Source of the DNA: Streptomyces sp. QL37
Lineage (GTDB): Bacteria; Actinomycetota; Actinomycetes; Streptomycetales; Streptomycetaceae
NCBI RefSeq assembly: GCF_002941025.1
Contig: NZ_PTJS01000001.1
Span: 1,116,001-1,180,000 of the forward strand
Direction of reading: 5' to 3'
Length of the DNA stretch: 64,000 bases
Shown here: positions 16,288-25,556 of the stretch, one piece after another
Layout of the letters: every line of letters starts with the position of its first letter
How positions within the stretch are numbered: the first letter of the stretch is position 1
The notes under the pieces: model-generated
What the model saw: the letters and a program-made list of their open reading frames with translations, nothing else
Databases searched by the model: none
Told to the model about the DNA's origin: nothing
Position numbers and translations under genes: made by a program

Positions 16288-17595
16288 ATGGATGCAGTCA
16301 ATGGTCTTTCGCACCGCAGCCGCTTCGGACACCGCGCCTGGTGGGTGGCGGCCGCCGCGCTGCTCGCCATCGTCGTGGCCGGCGCCTTCTCGACCCTGCC
16401 CGGCCTGCTCACCGGGCCCCTGCACCGGGAGTTCGGCTGGTCCCGCGGTTCGATCGGCCTGGCGGCCTCGGCGAACATGGTGCTCTACGGTCTCACCGCG
16501 CCGTTCGCAGCCGCGCTCATGGACCGCTTCGGCATCCGCCGCGTGGTGGTCGTCGCCCTCCTGGTGATCGCGTCGGGGGCCGGCCTCACCACCGTCATGA
16601 CCACGGCCTGGCAGTTCACCCTGTTCTGGGGCATGCTCGTCGGCCTGGGCACGGGCTCCATGGCCACGGCCTTCGGCGCCACCGTCACCCAGCGATGGTT
16701 CGTACGGAGGCGTGGACTGGTCACCGGCGTGCTCGCCTCCGGCAGCGTCTTCGGGCAGATGGTGTTCCTTCCCGCCCTGTCCTGGACCGTGGACCACCAT
16801 GGCTGGCGGACGTCCCTCGTCACCCTCGTACTCGCGGCGTGCGCCACGGCGCCCCTGATGTGGCTCATGCTGCGGGACCACCCCGCCGACGTCGGCCGCG
16901 CGCCCTACGGCGCGGAGCGTCTTGTGCCCAAGCCCCTGCCCACCGAAGGCGCGGGCCGCAGGGCGGTCGCCGTGCTGCGCGACGCGGCGGGCACCGCCCC
17001 GTTCCGGCTGATGGCCGGCGCGTACGCGATCTGCGGGGCCTCCACCAACGGCATCATGTGGACGCACTTCACCCCGGCCGCCCACGACCACGGGATGCCC
17101 GCCACCACCGCGTCGTCCCTGCTCGCGGCTATCGGGGTCTTCAACGTGATCGGCACCGTCGCGTCGGGCTGGGCCACCGACCGGCGTGACCCGCGTCGGC
17201 TGCTCGCCGTGTTCTTCGCCCTGCGCGGGCTGATCCTGATGTGCCTGCCGCTGCTGATGAGCGCCACGGTGCAGCCGTCGATGATGGTCTTCGTCGTCAC
17301 CTTCGGCCTGCTCGACCTCGCGACCGTTCCGCCGGTCATCGCGCTGTGCCGTGAGTTCTACGGGGACGCGGGCGCCGTGGTCTTCGGCTGGGTCGGCGCG
17401 GCCCATCAGGTGGGTGCCGCCATGGCCGCGTACGGAGGGGGAGCCGCCCGCGACGCCTTCGGTTCGTACACTCCTGTCTGGGTGACGCTCGGCGCACTGT
17501 GCGCCGGGGCCGCGCTGCTCTCGCTGCTCGTCCGGCGCGCCTCCCCGGCCGACCGCTCCGCCGGGCGGTGCCTAACCGCCGTAGACCACCTGTGA
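16288..17595 (+). CDS. MFS transporter
   Basis: A 435-residue major facilitator with twelve predicted hydrophobic helices. The loop motif after helix 2 reads MDRFGIRRVVV and the corresponding second-half loop WATDRRDPRRLL. The protein resembles the monocarboxylate/OFA-like branch, but the substrate cannot be read from sequence. The neighbouring GlxA-type regulator suggests induced expression. Its 3' end overlaps the convergent MocR gene by 24 bases. Confidence 0.85.
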   Translation: MDAVNGLSHRSRFGHRAWWVAAAALLAIVVAGAFSTLPGLLTGPLHREFGWSRGSIGLAASANMVLYGLTAPFAAALMDRFGIRRVVVVALLVIASGAGLTTVMTTAWQFTLFWGMLVGLGTGSMATAFGATVTQRWFVRRRGLVTGVLASGSVFGQMVFLPALSWTVDHHGWRTSLVTLVLAACATAPLMWLMLRDHPADVGRAPYGAERLVPKPLPTEGAGRRAVAVLRDAAGTAPFRLMAGAYAICGASTNGIMWTHFTPAAHDHGMPATTASSLLAAIGVFNVIGTVASGWATDRRDPRRLLAVFFALRGLILMCLPLLMSATVQPSMMVFVVTFGLLDLATVPPVIALCREFYGDAGAVVFGWVGAAHQVGAAMAAYGGGAARDAFGSYTPVWVTLGALCAGAALLSLLVRRASPADRSAGRCLTAVDHL

Positions 17596-18891
17596 CTCAC
17601 CGAGCGCGTCCGCGAAGTCGCTTGCGAGGCGTGCGGCTTCGGCCGGTGCGAGGGTGGCGGTGGTGACGCGCACCCCGGGCGGGGACGCGATGCGGAAGCG
17701 GGTGCCCGCAGCGGTCCACCAGCCGCGGGTGCGCAGGGCGTTGACGACGGCGGACTCGTCCCGGACGGGTACCCAGACGTTGAGGCCGCTGGCCCCGTGG
17801 GAGGCGATGCCGTGCTCCGCCAGCGCCGCACCGAGAGCGTCGCGGCGGGTGGTGTAGGTGCGGGCCGCTTCCGCCACCAGCCGGGTCACCGCCGGGTCGG
17901 TCAGCAGGCTCGCGACGGTCACCTGGAGGATGTGGCTGACCCATCCGGAGGTCAGCAGCATCCGTCCGTCGTGGCGCGCCAGGGTCGCGGGGTCGCAGGC
18001 GAGGGCGGCCCAGCGCAGATCGATCCCGAGGTGCTTGGACACCGTACGCACATGGGCCCAGCGGGGCAGCCCGCCGGAGGCGAGGGTCGCCGCGTCCGCT
18101 CCGGCGATGTCCGCGTTGTGGTCGTCCTCCACGACCAGCACGTCGGGGAAGTCGCGCAGCACGGCCAGGAGTGCGTCCCGGCGGCCGGGGGTGAAGCGCG
18201 CGCCGAGCGGGCTCTGTCCGCGAGGGCTGCACACCAGGGCCCGGGCTCCCGCCCTCAGCGCGGTGCGGAGCGCCTCAGGGCGGATTCCCTCGTCGTCGAC
18301 CGCCACCGGCAGCATGCGAAGGCCCAAGGCCGGTACCAGGTCGAGGAGATGGTGGAAGCCGGGGTCCTCCACGGCCACGGCGTCACCGGGCTTGATCTCG
18401 GTGGACAGCAGCCTGGCGATGCAGTCCAGAGCGCCGTGGGCGAACGTCACCGAGCCGGTGGGCACGTCGTCCCGGGCGAACCAGGCGCGGACGGCGTCCT
18501 CGAGCACGGCGAACCGCGGCGAGGCACGGTGCGAGCCGGGCAGGGGCCCCACCCGCGCGGGCGGGGTCAGCACCGGGAGGCAGGCGGGATCGGGGTGCCC
18601 GCCGGCCAGGTCGCGCAGCCCTGCGGGCACCTTCGGAGGGCGCCGCGAGGTGACGACGGGGGCGGACGCCACCACCGTGCCGCCACGCCCGAGGGTCACC
18701 ACCACCCCGCGCCCGCGCAGCTCCTTGTAGGCCGACGCGACCGTCCCGGCGCTCACCCCCAGTTCCTCGGCGAGCCGTCGCACGGGAGGCAGCGAGGCGC
18801 CGGGCCGCAGCGTGCCGTCCGACACGCGGCCTTCGACGGACGCCGAAATCTCTCTGGCCGTTCCGCCCACGATCCCATATTGTTCTGCCAC
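17572..18891 (-). CDS. MocR/PdxR-type regulator (GntR HTH fused to aminotransferase domain)
   Basis: A 439-residue protein. Residues 1-80 are a GntR winged helix (VRRLAEELGVSAGTVASAYKEL); the rest is a fold-type I aminotransferase domain with the PLP lysine K286 in VRTVSKHLG and D257 in VVEDDHNAD. MocR proteins use PLP or an amine ligand to control transcription. Here the aspartate motif EDDHNAD differs from the common EDDYDSE. GTG at 18891 lies 10 bases from a perfect palindrome, so the protein probably controls itself and the divergent MFS gene. Confidence 0.88.
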   Translation of the reverse strand: MAEQYGIVGGTAREISASVEGRVSDGTLRPGASLPPVRRLAEELGVSAGTVASAYKELRGRGVVVTLGRGGTVVASAPVVTSRRPPKVPAGLRDLAGGHPDPACLPVLTPPARVGPLPGSHRASPRFAVLEDAVRAWFARDDVPTGSVTFAHGALDCIARLLSTEIKPGDAVAVEDPGFHHLLDLVPALGLRMLPVAVDDEGIRPEALRTALRAGARALVCSPRGQSPLGARFTPGRRDALLAVLRDFPDVLVVEDDHNADIAGADAATLASGGLPRWAHVRTVSKHLGIDLRWAALACDPATLARHDGRMLLTSGWVSHILQVTVASLLTDPAVTRLVAEAARTYTTRRDALGAALAEHGIASHGASGLNVWVPVRDESAVVNALRTRGWWTAAGTRFRIASPPGVRVTTATLAPAEAARLASDFADALGESQVVYGG

Positions 18892-18900
18892 AGAGCACAG

Positions 18901-18916
18901 TTTGTACCGATACAAA
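18901..18916. promoter_or_regulatory. Perfect operator palindrome TTTGTA-CCGA-TACAAA
   Basis: TTTGTA (18901-18906) and TACAAA (18911-18916) are exact inverted repeats with a 4-base centre, in the 48-bp gap between the divergent MocR and MFS genes. The AT content stands out in this GC-rich DNA. It is the obvious binding site for the MocR protein. Confidence 0.75.
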
Positions 18917-18939
18917 AATCGTGTCAAGGGGGGAATCCG

Positions 18940-20310
18940 ATGAAACCGACGGCGGACCGCGTGCCGTTCGCCCGGCGCATGGCCATCCCGGGCGGCCGGG
19001 ACGGGCGGCGCATGCTGGTGGTCTCCGTCATCGACAAGGTGGGCACAGGTCTGTGGAGCGGAGCGGCGACGCTCTACTTCATCTACGTCGCCCATCTGTC
19101 GGTGGCTCAGATCGGGCTGTTGATGGGGTTGTCCGGCATTCTCGGCATAGCGGGGCCGCCGCTCGCGGGGCGGCTCGCCGACCGCTTCCCCGTGACCCGC
19201 ATCCTGCTCGCCGCCCAACTGGCTCGGGGAGCAGCGCTGCTGGCCTTGCTGACGACGAACGACTACGCGCTGCTCGTGCTGTTCTCGGCGCTGGGTTCCC
19301 TGCCGGACCGCGCGTCGAGCGTCCTCACCAAGCTGTTCGCCGCGCGTGTCGCCGGCCCCCACCGCATCCGCTACCAGGCGATCCAGCGCACCGCCGCGAA
19401 CATCGGCTGGGCGGTAGGCGCCGCCGGGGCCGCTGCCGCGCTCACCGTGGGCACCACCACCTCCTACCAGGCGCTGCTGCTCGCCAACGTCGCTTCCTAC
19501 GCGGTCATCGGCGTCCTCACCCTGCGGTGCGCGGAGCCGGCGGCCCCCGCCCGGGTCGTCGCCGGCACGACCTCCCCGGCCGGCCTCAAGGGCGTTCTCC
19601 GCGCCCCTTCCGGCCCCGCCGCCACCGTGACCGCCGCGGCGACACCCTGGCGGGACCGCCGCTACCTCGCCTTCACGGGGTCGGAGATCTGGCTGTTCCT
19701 GGACGACAGCATCCTCCAGGTCGGATTCCCCCTGTGGATCGTCCACGCCACCGACGCGCCGGTCGGGCTGGCGCCGCTGGTCCTCGTCCTCAACAGTGTG
19801 CTGGTGATCGCGCTTCAGGTCCCCCTGTCCCGTTTCGGTGAGACCAGGGCGGCCGCCCGCCGTCTGCTCTTCCCGATCGGCGCCGCCTTCCTCACGGGAG
19901 GTGTGGCCCTGGCCGCCTCGGCGGGCGGCGGTCCCTGGTTCGCCACAGCCGCCGTCCTCCTCGCGGCCACCGCCTTCACTCTCGCCGAGATCCTGCACTC
20001 ACTGTCGTCGTGGGAACTCTCCATCGCCCTCGCCCCCGGCGAGGCGCAAGGTGCCTACATCGGCGTCCACGGCCTGGCCCAGTCCGCGCAGCGCAGCCTC
20101 GGTCCCGTAGTCGTCGGGGCCGCCGTGGGCGCGGGCCCGTTCGCCTGGCCGGTGCTCGGCGCCACGCTCGTGGTGGCATGCCTCGTACAGCACCGGCTGG
20201 TCAGGCCGTCCTCGTCCCTGCCGGCGGCGCCGGCCGCCGAGAGCGTGGAAGCGCCGGGAACACACCGTTCCGGGGACCCGGGCCGGTCTCCTGCCGTACC
20301 GCCGTCATGA
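18940..20310 (+). CDS. MFS transporter controlled with MocR (probable exporter)
   Basis: A 456-residue major facilitator with twelve hydrophobic segments; the helix 2-3 loop reads PLAGRLADRFPVTRIL. It is closest in character to drug-efflux type MFS proteins, with a long central loop (about 195-225) and a Pro/Ser-rich tail. ATG at 18940 has AAGGGGGGAA upstream. It faces the MocR gene over the TTTGTA/TACAAA site, so expression is probably set by that regulator and its ligand. Confidence 0.83.
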   Translation: MKPTADRVPFARRMAIPGGRDGRRMLVVSVIDKVGTGLWSGAATLYFIYVAHLSVAQIGLLMGLSGILGIAGPPLAGRLADRFPVTRILLAAQLARGAALLALLTTNDYALLVLFSALGSLPDRASSVLTKLFAARVAGPHRIRYQAIQRTAANIGWAVGAAGAAAALTVGTTTSYQALLLANVASYAVIGVLTLRCAEPAAPARVVAGTTSPAGLKGVLRAPSGPAATVTAAATPWRDRRYLAFTGSEIWLFLDDSILQVGFPLWIVHATDAPVGLAPLVLVLNSVLVIALQVPLSRFGETRAAARRLLFPIGAAFLTGGVALAASAGGGPWFATAAVLLAATAFTLAEILHSLSSWELSIALAPGEAQGAYIGVHGLAQSAQRSLGPVVVGAAVGAGPFAWPVLGATLVVACLVQHRLVRPSSSLPAAPAAESVEAPGTHRSGDPGRSPAVPPS

Positions 20311-20407
20311 CCTGCCGGCCAGGTGAACCGGCTTGCTCACCAGGGTTCTTGGGAGCGTAGGTTGTACGAGGAACGGATCACGCCCCGGCTGAAACGGAAC
20401 GGTACTC

Positions 20408-20896
20408 ATGACCGACCACGCGACAGTGCCCGGCTCCGCGCAGCAGGACATCGATACCTCGGTGCCCCACTCGGCCAGGATCTGGAACTACTGGCTGGGC
20501 GGGAAGGACAACTACCCCGTCGACGAGCAGGCCGGTGACGCCTACAGCGCCGTCTTCCCCGGCATCGTCACCGTGGCCCGCAGCAGCCGCGCCTTCCTGG
20601 GACGTAACATCGCCCACCTGGTCACCGAGGCCGGCATCCGGCAGTTCCTGGACATCGGGACGGGGCTGCCGACCGAGGACAACACCCACGAGGTCGCCCA
20701 GCGGCTCGCCCCGGAATCCAGGATCGTCTACGTCGACCACGATCCCCTGGTCCTCGCGCACGCCCGCGCCCTGCTCACCTCGACCCCCGAGGGCGCGACC
20801 GCCTACGTCGACGCCGACCTGGCCGATCCCGACCGCATCCTGTCGGCCGCGGCCAGGACACTGGACCTGCGAAGGAACGCTTCACCCGGCCGATGA
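20408..20896 (+). pseudogene. SAM-dependent methyltransferase (DUF574 type), C-terminally truncated
   Basis: The first ~153 codons match the full-length paralogue at 21465 (RIWNYWLGGKDNYPVD, FLGRNIAHLVTEAGIRQFLDIGTGLP, VYVDHDPLVL). After RTLDL the sequence leaves the family and stops nine codons later, whereas the paralogue continues with DRPVGLML and another ~110 residues. CGAAGGAAC occurs at the break (20870-20878) and again at 20902-20910, as if a deletion had joined there. The SAM-binding half survives, but the fold is incomplete, so I call it a pseudogene. Confidence 0.8.
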
Positions 20897-20919
20897 ACCG
20901 CCGAAGGAACCGCGCCGGT

Positions 20920-21291
20920 TCAGCCGGCGGTCGGCACCAGCGGATCCGGCCGGGACAGGGCCTCGGCCAGTGGCAGCGCGTCCCGGGCGGCGACGGCCCG
21001 GCGCGCGCGCAGTTCGGCGCGTGTCCGCGGGCGGAAGCGGGGCTCCCTGTCGCACCCGCAGGCGGACCGCCCTTCGTAGCGCAGCCCCTCCCTGAGGACG
21101 GCGGCCACCACGGACCAGCCGCGGACATCACGCCTGGGCGGCGGGGCGAAGTCGTGGCCGGCGCAGGTGAGGGGCCGGGCGCAGTTGGGGCACAGGTGCT
21201 CCCGCCCCTGATACGCGTGCTGCTTGAAGCTGACGCGGCACGGGACGCAGGCGTAATGCACCTTGTAGCAGGTCACGCCGTAGAAGCACAT
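20920..21291 (-). CDS. Zinc-ribbon hypothetical protein conserved in Streptomyces
   Basis: A 123-residue protein starting MCFYGVTCYKVHYACVPC, then CPNCARPL: four CxxC-type pairs that should bind zinc. A conserved helical segment follows (RGWSVVAAVLREGLRYEG). Homologues are common single-copy Streptomyces hypotheticals, sometimes mislabelled in databases. No function is known to me. It lies between two methyltransferase paralogues and converges with the truncated one. Confidence 0.72.
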   Translation of the reverse strand: MCFYGVTCYKVHYACVPCRVSFKQHAYQGREHLCPNCARPLTCAGHDFAPPPRRDVRGWSVVAAVLREGLRYEGRSACGCDREPRFRPRTRAELRARRAVAARDALPLAEALSRPDPLVPTAG

Positions 21292-21464
21292 GCGGCCACC
21301 GCACTGCGCCTCCGCGGATCCGGCCGACGGTCAGCACGCCTGCGTGCCGCCGGACTTGGCGGTACGGGCGCGGTGGCCTCGGTCTCCGTAGGACGGCGGA
21401 TCAAGGAGTACCGTGATCGCACACGAGTCCGACCTGGCCTCCTGGCCGCACGAGGTGACGCACG

Positions 21465-22265
21465 ATGAACGAATACCCGCTGCCCACGCCCCATCCCGCG
21501 GACGCGCATCCCGCCCGCGTCTACAACGCCTGGCTGGGCGGCAAGGACCACTACCCGGTGGACCAGGAGGCGGCCGAACTCGCCGCGGCGGCGAACCCCA
21601 CCATCGTGCCGTCGGTGCGGGCCAACCGGGCCTTCCTCGGCCGCGCCGTGCGTCACCTCGCGTCCGCCGGAGTACGCCAGTTCCTCGACATCGGCACGGG
21701 CATTCCCGCCGCGGCGAACACGCACGAGGTGGCCCAGCAGGCCGCTCCGGAATCGCGTGTCGTGTACGTCGACAACGACCCGATCGTCCTCACCCACGCC
21801 CGGGCGCTGCTGGTCAGCGGAGCCGAGGGGCAGACGGACTACGTGCAGGCCGACGCGCGGGACGTGGACACGATTCTCGACGCGGCCTCGCGCACCCTGG
21901 ACCTGGACCGGCCGGTCGGCCTGATGCTCGTGGCGATCCTGCAGTACGTCAAGGACGCCGAGGACCCGTGGGACATCACCCGTCGGCTGCTGGACCGCCT
22001 CGCCCCGGGCAGCCACCTCGTCCTGTCGCACCCGGCCGCCGACGTCACCGCCCCCGAGGTCGCCGAGTCCATGCGGATCTACAACGAGCGCGCCGCCAGC
22101 CACGCCTCCGCGACCCCGCGCACCCGGAAGGAAGTGGAAGGCTTCTTCGACGGCCTCGAGATCCTGGAACCGGGCGTGGTCACACTGACCCGCTGGCGTC
22201 CCGGGCCGTCCGACACTCCGGACGACACCCTGCCCATGTGGTGCGGGGTAGCCCGCAAGGCGTAA
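21465..22265 (+). CDS. SAM-dependent methyltransferase (DUF574 / Methyltransf_19 family)
   Basis: A 266-residue protein of the actinomycete DUF574 methyltransferase family. Characteristic blocks are ARVYNAWLGGKDHYPVD near the N-terminus, QFLDIGTGIPAAANTHEV (SAM site), VVYVDNDPIVLTHARALL, and TRWRPGPSD near the end. The substrate is unknown; these genes are highly amplified in Streptomyces. ATG at 21465 has GAGGTG upstream. It is a paralogue of the truncated gene at 20408. Confidence 0.88.
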   Translation: MNEYPLPTPHPADAHPARVYNAWLGGKDHYPVDQEAAELAAAANPTIVPSVRANRAFLGRAVRHLASAGVRQFLDIGTGIPAAANTHEVAQQAAPESRVVYVDNDPIVLTHARALLVSGAEGQTDYVQADARDVDTILDAASRTLDLDRPVGLMLVAILQYVKDAEDPWDITRRLLDRLAPGSHLVLSHPAADVTAPEVAESMRIYNERAASHASATPRTRKEVEGFFDGLEILEPGVVTLTRWRPGPSDTPDDTLPMWCGVARKA

Positions 22266-22341
22266 CGGCGGCTCCGCCGGACCTGATCACTCCGTTCGCG
22301 CGCGTTCCCGGGCAGGGGGCGCGTCGCGGCGGAATTCAGGT

Positions 22342-22362
22342 GCTGTTCCCGGGTGGAACAGC
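22342..22362. terminator. Hairpin after the methyltransferase gene
   Basis: GCTGTTCC (22342-22349) and GGAACAGC (22355-22362) form a perfect 8-bp stem with loop CGGGT, 77 bases after the methyltransferase stop. There is no T-run; it could equally be a regulatory palindrome. The 242-bp gap up to the YbaK gene holds nothing else I can name. Confidence 0.4.
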
Positions 22363-22507
22363 CAAAGACCGGGGCCGCCCCCGTGGTCGAACCACTGATG
22401 CGAAGCTCGGTGCGGGCGAGGTGATCTCGGACGGTCGGCCGGCGGCCGGACCGTGGCGACGTGGCAGCGGCTCACCACGAGGAAAACGCACTCTTCAGGA
22501 AGGATCG

Positions 22508-23077
22508 GTGCACGTGCCCGAACAGTTCGCGTCCGTCTCGCAGGAGCCGGCGGAGGTCACCGACGGCGACGCCGCCTATCTGCGGCTCATCGCGCTGCTC
22601 GACGAGAGCGGTGCAAGGTACCGCGTCATCGACCACGCCCCGGAAGGGCGCACCGAGGAGGTCAGCCGCCACAGGGGGCACCCGGTGGCGCAGGGAGCCA
22701 AGTGCCTGGTCGTCATGGTCAAGACGGGCAAGCGCACCAAGCGGTACTTCCTCGCGGTGGTCCCCGGGGACGCGCGGGTCGACCTGCCTGGCCTGAAGGC
22801 CCTCGCGGAGGGCAGTTACGTGTCGTTCGCCTCGCCGGACAGGGCCGAGGCTCTGTCCGGCAGCGTCAGCGGCACCATTCTGCCGTTCAGCTTCCATCCG
22901 GATCTCGAACTCGTCGTGGATCCGGGGGTGCTGGAGCATGAGGAGATCTTCTTCAACGCCGCGCGGCTCGATCGTTCCCTGGCTCTGGACACGCGGGACT
23001 ACCGGGACCATCTGCGTCGTGTGGAGGCGCGGATCCACCCGATCGTCGCGAGGCAGTCGGAGGTGACCGCCCCATAG
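22508..23077 (+). CDS. YbaK/EbsC-type aminoacyl-tRNA deacylase domain protein
   Basis: A 189-residue protein of the YbaK/prolyl-tRNA-synthetase-associated domain family, whose members hydrolyse mischarged tRNA. Seen here: VIDHAPEGRTEEVSRHRG, GAKCLVVMVKTG (with the conserved lysine), YFLAVVPGDARVDL and SGTILPFSFHPDLELVVD. ~25 extra residues lead into the domain. GTG at 22508 follows AGGAAGG; a second in-frame GTG at 22514 is possible. It appears monocistronic, 54 bp before the hemerythrin gene. Confidence 0.82.
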   Translation: MHVPEQFASVSQEPAEVTDGDAAYLRLIALLDESGARYRVIDHAPEGRTEEVSRHRGHPVAQGAKCLVVMVKTGKRTKRYFLAVVPGDARVDLPGLKALAEGSYVSFASPDRAEALSGSVSGTILPFSFHPDLELVVDPGVLEHEEIFFNAARLDRSLALDTRDYRDHLRRVEARIHPIVARQSEVTAP

Positions 23078-23131
23078 GGGATATGTCCCCGCTTGCCGCT
23101 CCTGTGCCGCATGCCCGGTTACGGTGGCCGC

Positions 23132-23608
23132 ATGTGCCACTACTGCGGCTGCCGTGAGATTCCGCTGATCAAGGAGTTCATCGCGGAGCACGAGTCCGTC
23201 ACCGACACCGCGGGGGACGCCGTGCGCGCCCTCGACCAAGGTGATCCGGCGCTCGCCGGGGAGCTGGTCGCCCGGATGGGGCGGGAGCTCCTCGCCCACT
23301 GGCAGGGCGAGGAGGACGGGCTCTTCGCGGTGATGGGCGGCGACCCGGAGTACGCCGGGTACATCGAGGCCCTGGTGCGGGAGCACCGCGAGCTCGCCGC
23401 GTTCCTCGACCGGGTGGATCTGCGCCGCGCGGAGGACGTCGTACAGCTGCGGGAAGCCGTCGACGAGTTGCACCGCCACATCACCAAGGAGGAGGACGGC
23501 CTCTTCCCTGCCTCCCTCACCGCGCTGTCCGGGGACGAGTGGGACCGCTCCATGGCTGCGTGGCGGGCAGCGCATCCGGAGGCCCCCGGCGACCTGGGCC
23601 GCTCATGA
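23132..23608 (+). CDS. Hemerythrin-like (HHE) domain protein
   Basis: A 158-residue four-helix protein with hemerythrin-type ligands spread over the helices: EFIAEHESV, LLAHWQGEEDGLF, LVREHRELAAFLD and ELHRHITKEEDGLFPA. It should bind a di-iron centre and sense or buffer oxygen, NO or iron. The N-terminus MCHYCGC adds three cysteines that could bind a further metal or be redox active. ATG at 23132 is chosen because the protein proper starts there. Confidence 0.82.
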   Translation: MCHYCGCREIPLIKEFIAEHESVTDTAGDAVRALDQGDPALAGELVARMGRELLAHWQGEEDGLFAVMGGDPEYAGYIEALVREHRELAAFLDRVDLRRAEDVVQLREAVDELHRHITKEEDGLFPASLTALSGDEWDRSMAAWRAAHPEAPGDLGRS

Positions 23609-23648
23609 CGGGGCGGACAGGGCTGGCTCCGGCCCTCGCCCGGTCACG

Positions 23649-23835
23649 TCAGGCGTAGAGGTCGCGCTGCCACCGGTGCTCGGCGAGGATCGCGAGCTGG
23701 TCGTCGTCGAGGATGCGGCCGTCGCTCAGGCCGGTGTTCCGCTCGACGTCGCGTACGGGGCGCATTCCTGGCATCACGGTGGAGACCGCCGGTGAACTCA
23801 GCACGAACCGCGGGGCGTTCCCGGCGCTCTCGTCG
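23649..23835 (-). pseudogene. Aldo/keto reductase remnant (C-terminal end only)
   Basis: The reverse strand reads FVLSSPAVSTVMPGMRPVRD, then VERNTGLSDGR and a terminal HRWQRDLYA, which is the C-terminus of a family of aldo/keto reductases. No upstream part of the gene exists: the frame runs straight into the 3' end of the glycosyltransferase gene. It is a decayed fragment of about 60 codons, filling the 272-bp gap between the hemerythrin and glycosyltransferase genes. Confidence 0.7.
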
Positions 23836-23880
23836 GGTGCGATGGAGAGGCCGCCGACGACCGCGGTCAGGTCAGCCGGA

Positions 23881-25401
23881 TCATCCGGTTGTCGCCGTCA
23901 AGCCGGTGGCGGGGCCCGGCAGCAGATGGGTCCGGCGGGGGCCGGGGCCACGGCCGGCCGGCAGGGGGACGATCCGGGTGCCGCCGACGTCCGGGGGCGG
24001 CACGTCGCCCTCGGTCACCAGGACGGCCGTCGGCACGCGCCGCGCGAGGTCCTGGAGGGTTTCGGGGGTGATGCTCGCGTCGTGTCCGCCGGTCTGGCGC
24101 GAGGCGCAGCCGGCGTAGTAGGCGATCGGCACGGCGTGGTCCCCGCTGACCACACAGGGCGGGCGCACACCCAGCCGGTTCAGCGCCCCGGCGACGGCGG
24201 CGAATTCCGCGGTGGTGGCGTGGCTCGTGCGGACGACATGGCTGAGCACGGAGAGCTGGACGGCGAGATGAGCGGCCAGCGCCAGCGTCAGCGCGGCGAC
24301 TCCCGCGGAGCGGTGTGAGCGCCGTGTGCGGGCGTAGAGGCGGGCCAGGTGTTCCGCCACGGGCACGGCCAGCAACGCGTAGGCGGGGAGCAGGAACCGG
24401 GGCGCGGCATATTCGACCAGGAACAGATACGGAAGGGCCGACGAGACGCCCGTCGCCGTCGCCAGCAGTGCGGCGGCGCCTCGGCCCGCACGCCGGGCCG
24501 CCACGGTCCCGCCGGCCACGAGGAGGGGCAGGGCCACCCACCACACGGCCGTGGCCGGGTTCTCCCAGCCGATGTCGCAGGGGCGGCAGAGGGTCCGGCC
24601 GGCGAGCGAGCGCAGGTGGTCGTCGACCGCGAAGTTCCACCCGAGCCCGCCCTGGATCTCGCCGGCCCGGTGCAGCCGGGTACGGAGGCCGCCGTAGTGG
24701 GCGTACGCCTCGGCGGCCCAGGGGGCGCAGCCTGCCACGAGTCCGCCGACGAGCGCGGCGAACAGGCGTGGCAGGCGTCGGCCGGGTCCCACGGAGACGG
24801 CGAGGGCCAGCGGCAGCGCGAGCCAGAAGCCGTCGGCCGGCCGCATCAGGGCGACCAGCCCCACGGCCGCCCCCGCGCCTGCCGTCTCCGTCGGCCCGGC
24901 TCCATCGCGCAGGGCCCTCACGACCCAGCCGGTCGCGGCCAGTGCGCCCAGGGCGCACCACAGGTTGGGCATGGCCGCGGGTCCGTAGAACAGGGTCGGC
25001 CACAGGCCTGCGAACAGTGCGCCCGTGAATACGAGTACGGGCGTGGGCAGCACCTTCCGCCAGATCCACAGGACGAGGACCAGGGCGGCGGCGGACATCA
25101 GCGCGAGGTAGATGCGGAGCGCGGTGGTGGACGGGGTGAGCGCGGCGACGGGAGCGACCAGGTAGGAGATTCCCCGGGCGCGGGGGGCGCTGAAGAAGGC
25201 GGGAGGGGCGTTCCCGCCGACCTGGCTTACGTAGACCGTCTCGTCCCAGGCCAGCCCTGAACCCGGTACGACGAAGGCGAGTTGAAGTGCGGCGAAGACC
25301 GACGCGACGGCCGTCAGCCACGGCAACGGGCCGGATGCCAGCAGGCTCGGCCGGGTGGGCGGCGTCTTCCGCGACAGGCTCAGCGGCGGGCATTCGTACA
25401 T
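23881..25401 (-). CDS. Polytopic membrane glycosyltransferase-like protein (GT39/ArnT-like)
   Basis: A 506-residue membrane protein with about ten hydrophobic helices. An acidic GLAWDETVYVSQ lies in the first periplasmic loop, where GT-C enzymes carry their catalytic Asp/Glu. A soluble C-terminal domain follows (GVRPPCVVSGDHAVPIAYYAG). It probably transfers a sugar from a polyprenyl-phosphate donor outside the membrane. The divergent GtrA gene, a family often tied to polyprenyl-phosphate sugar supply, supports this. ATG at 25401 has GAGGAGAGGAG upstream. Confidence 0.75.
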   Translation of the reverse strand: MYECPPLSLSRKTPPTRPSLLASGPLPWLTAVASVFAALQLAFVVPGSGLAWDETVYVSQVGGNAPPAFFSAPRARGISYLVAPVAALTPSTTALRIYLALMSAAALVLVLWIWRKVLPTPVLVFTGALFAGLWPTLFYGPAAMPNLWCALGALAATGWVVRALRDGAGPTETAGAGAAVGLVALMRPADGFWLALPLALAVSVGPGRRLPRLFAALVGGLVAGCAPWAAEAYAHYGGLRTRLHRAGEIQGGLGWNFAVDDHLRSLAGRTLCRPCDIGWENPATAVWWVALPLLVAGGTVAARRAGRGAAALLATATGVSSALPYLFLVEYAAPRFLLPAYALLAVPVAEHLARLYARTRRSHRSAGVAALTLALAAHLAVQLSVLSHVVRTSHATTAEFAAVAGALNRLGVRPPCVVSGDHAVPIAYYAGCASRQTGGHDASITPETLQDLARRVPTAVLVTEGDVPPPDVGGTRIVPLPAGRGPGPRRTHLLPGPATGLTATTG

Positions 25402-25556
25402 GACCGCTCCTCTCCTCACGGGGGCCGCAGGGCGGAGGTGCGCGGCCTTGGTCAACGAGAGAGGTACGCCGGGAGTCACGCGGCGGCGGTGCGCATGACC
25501 GGCGGTCGGTGCCGCGCGTCCGACCGGCCGGGGGGACAGGTGTCTGCCGGGTCCCC

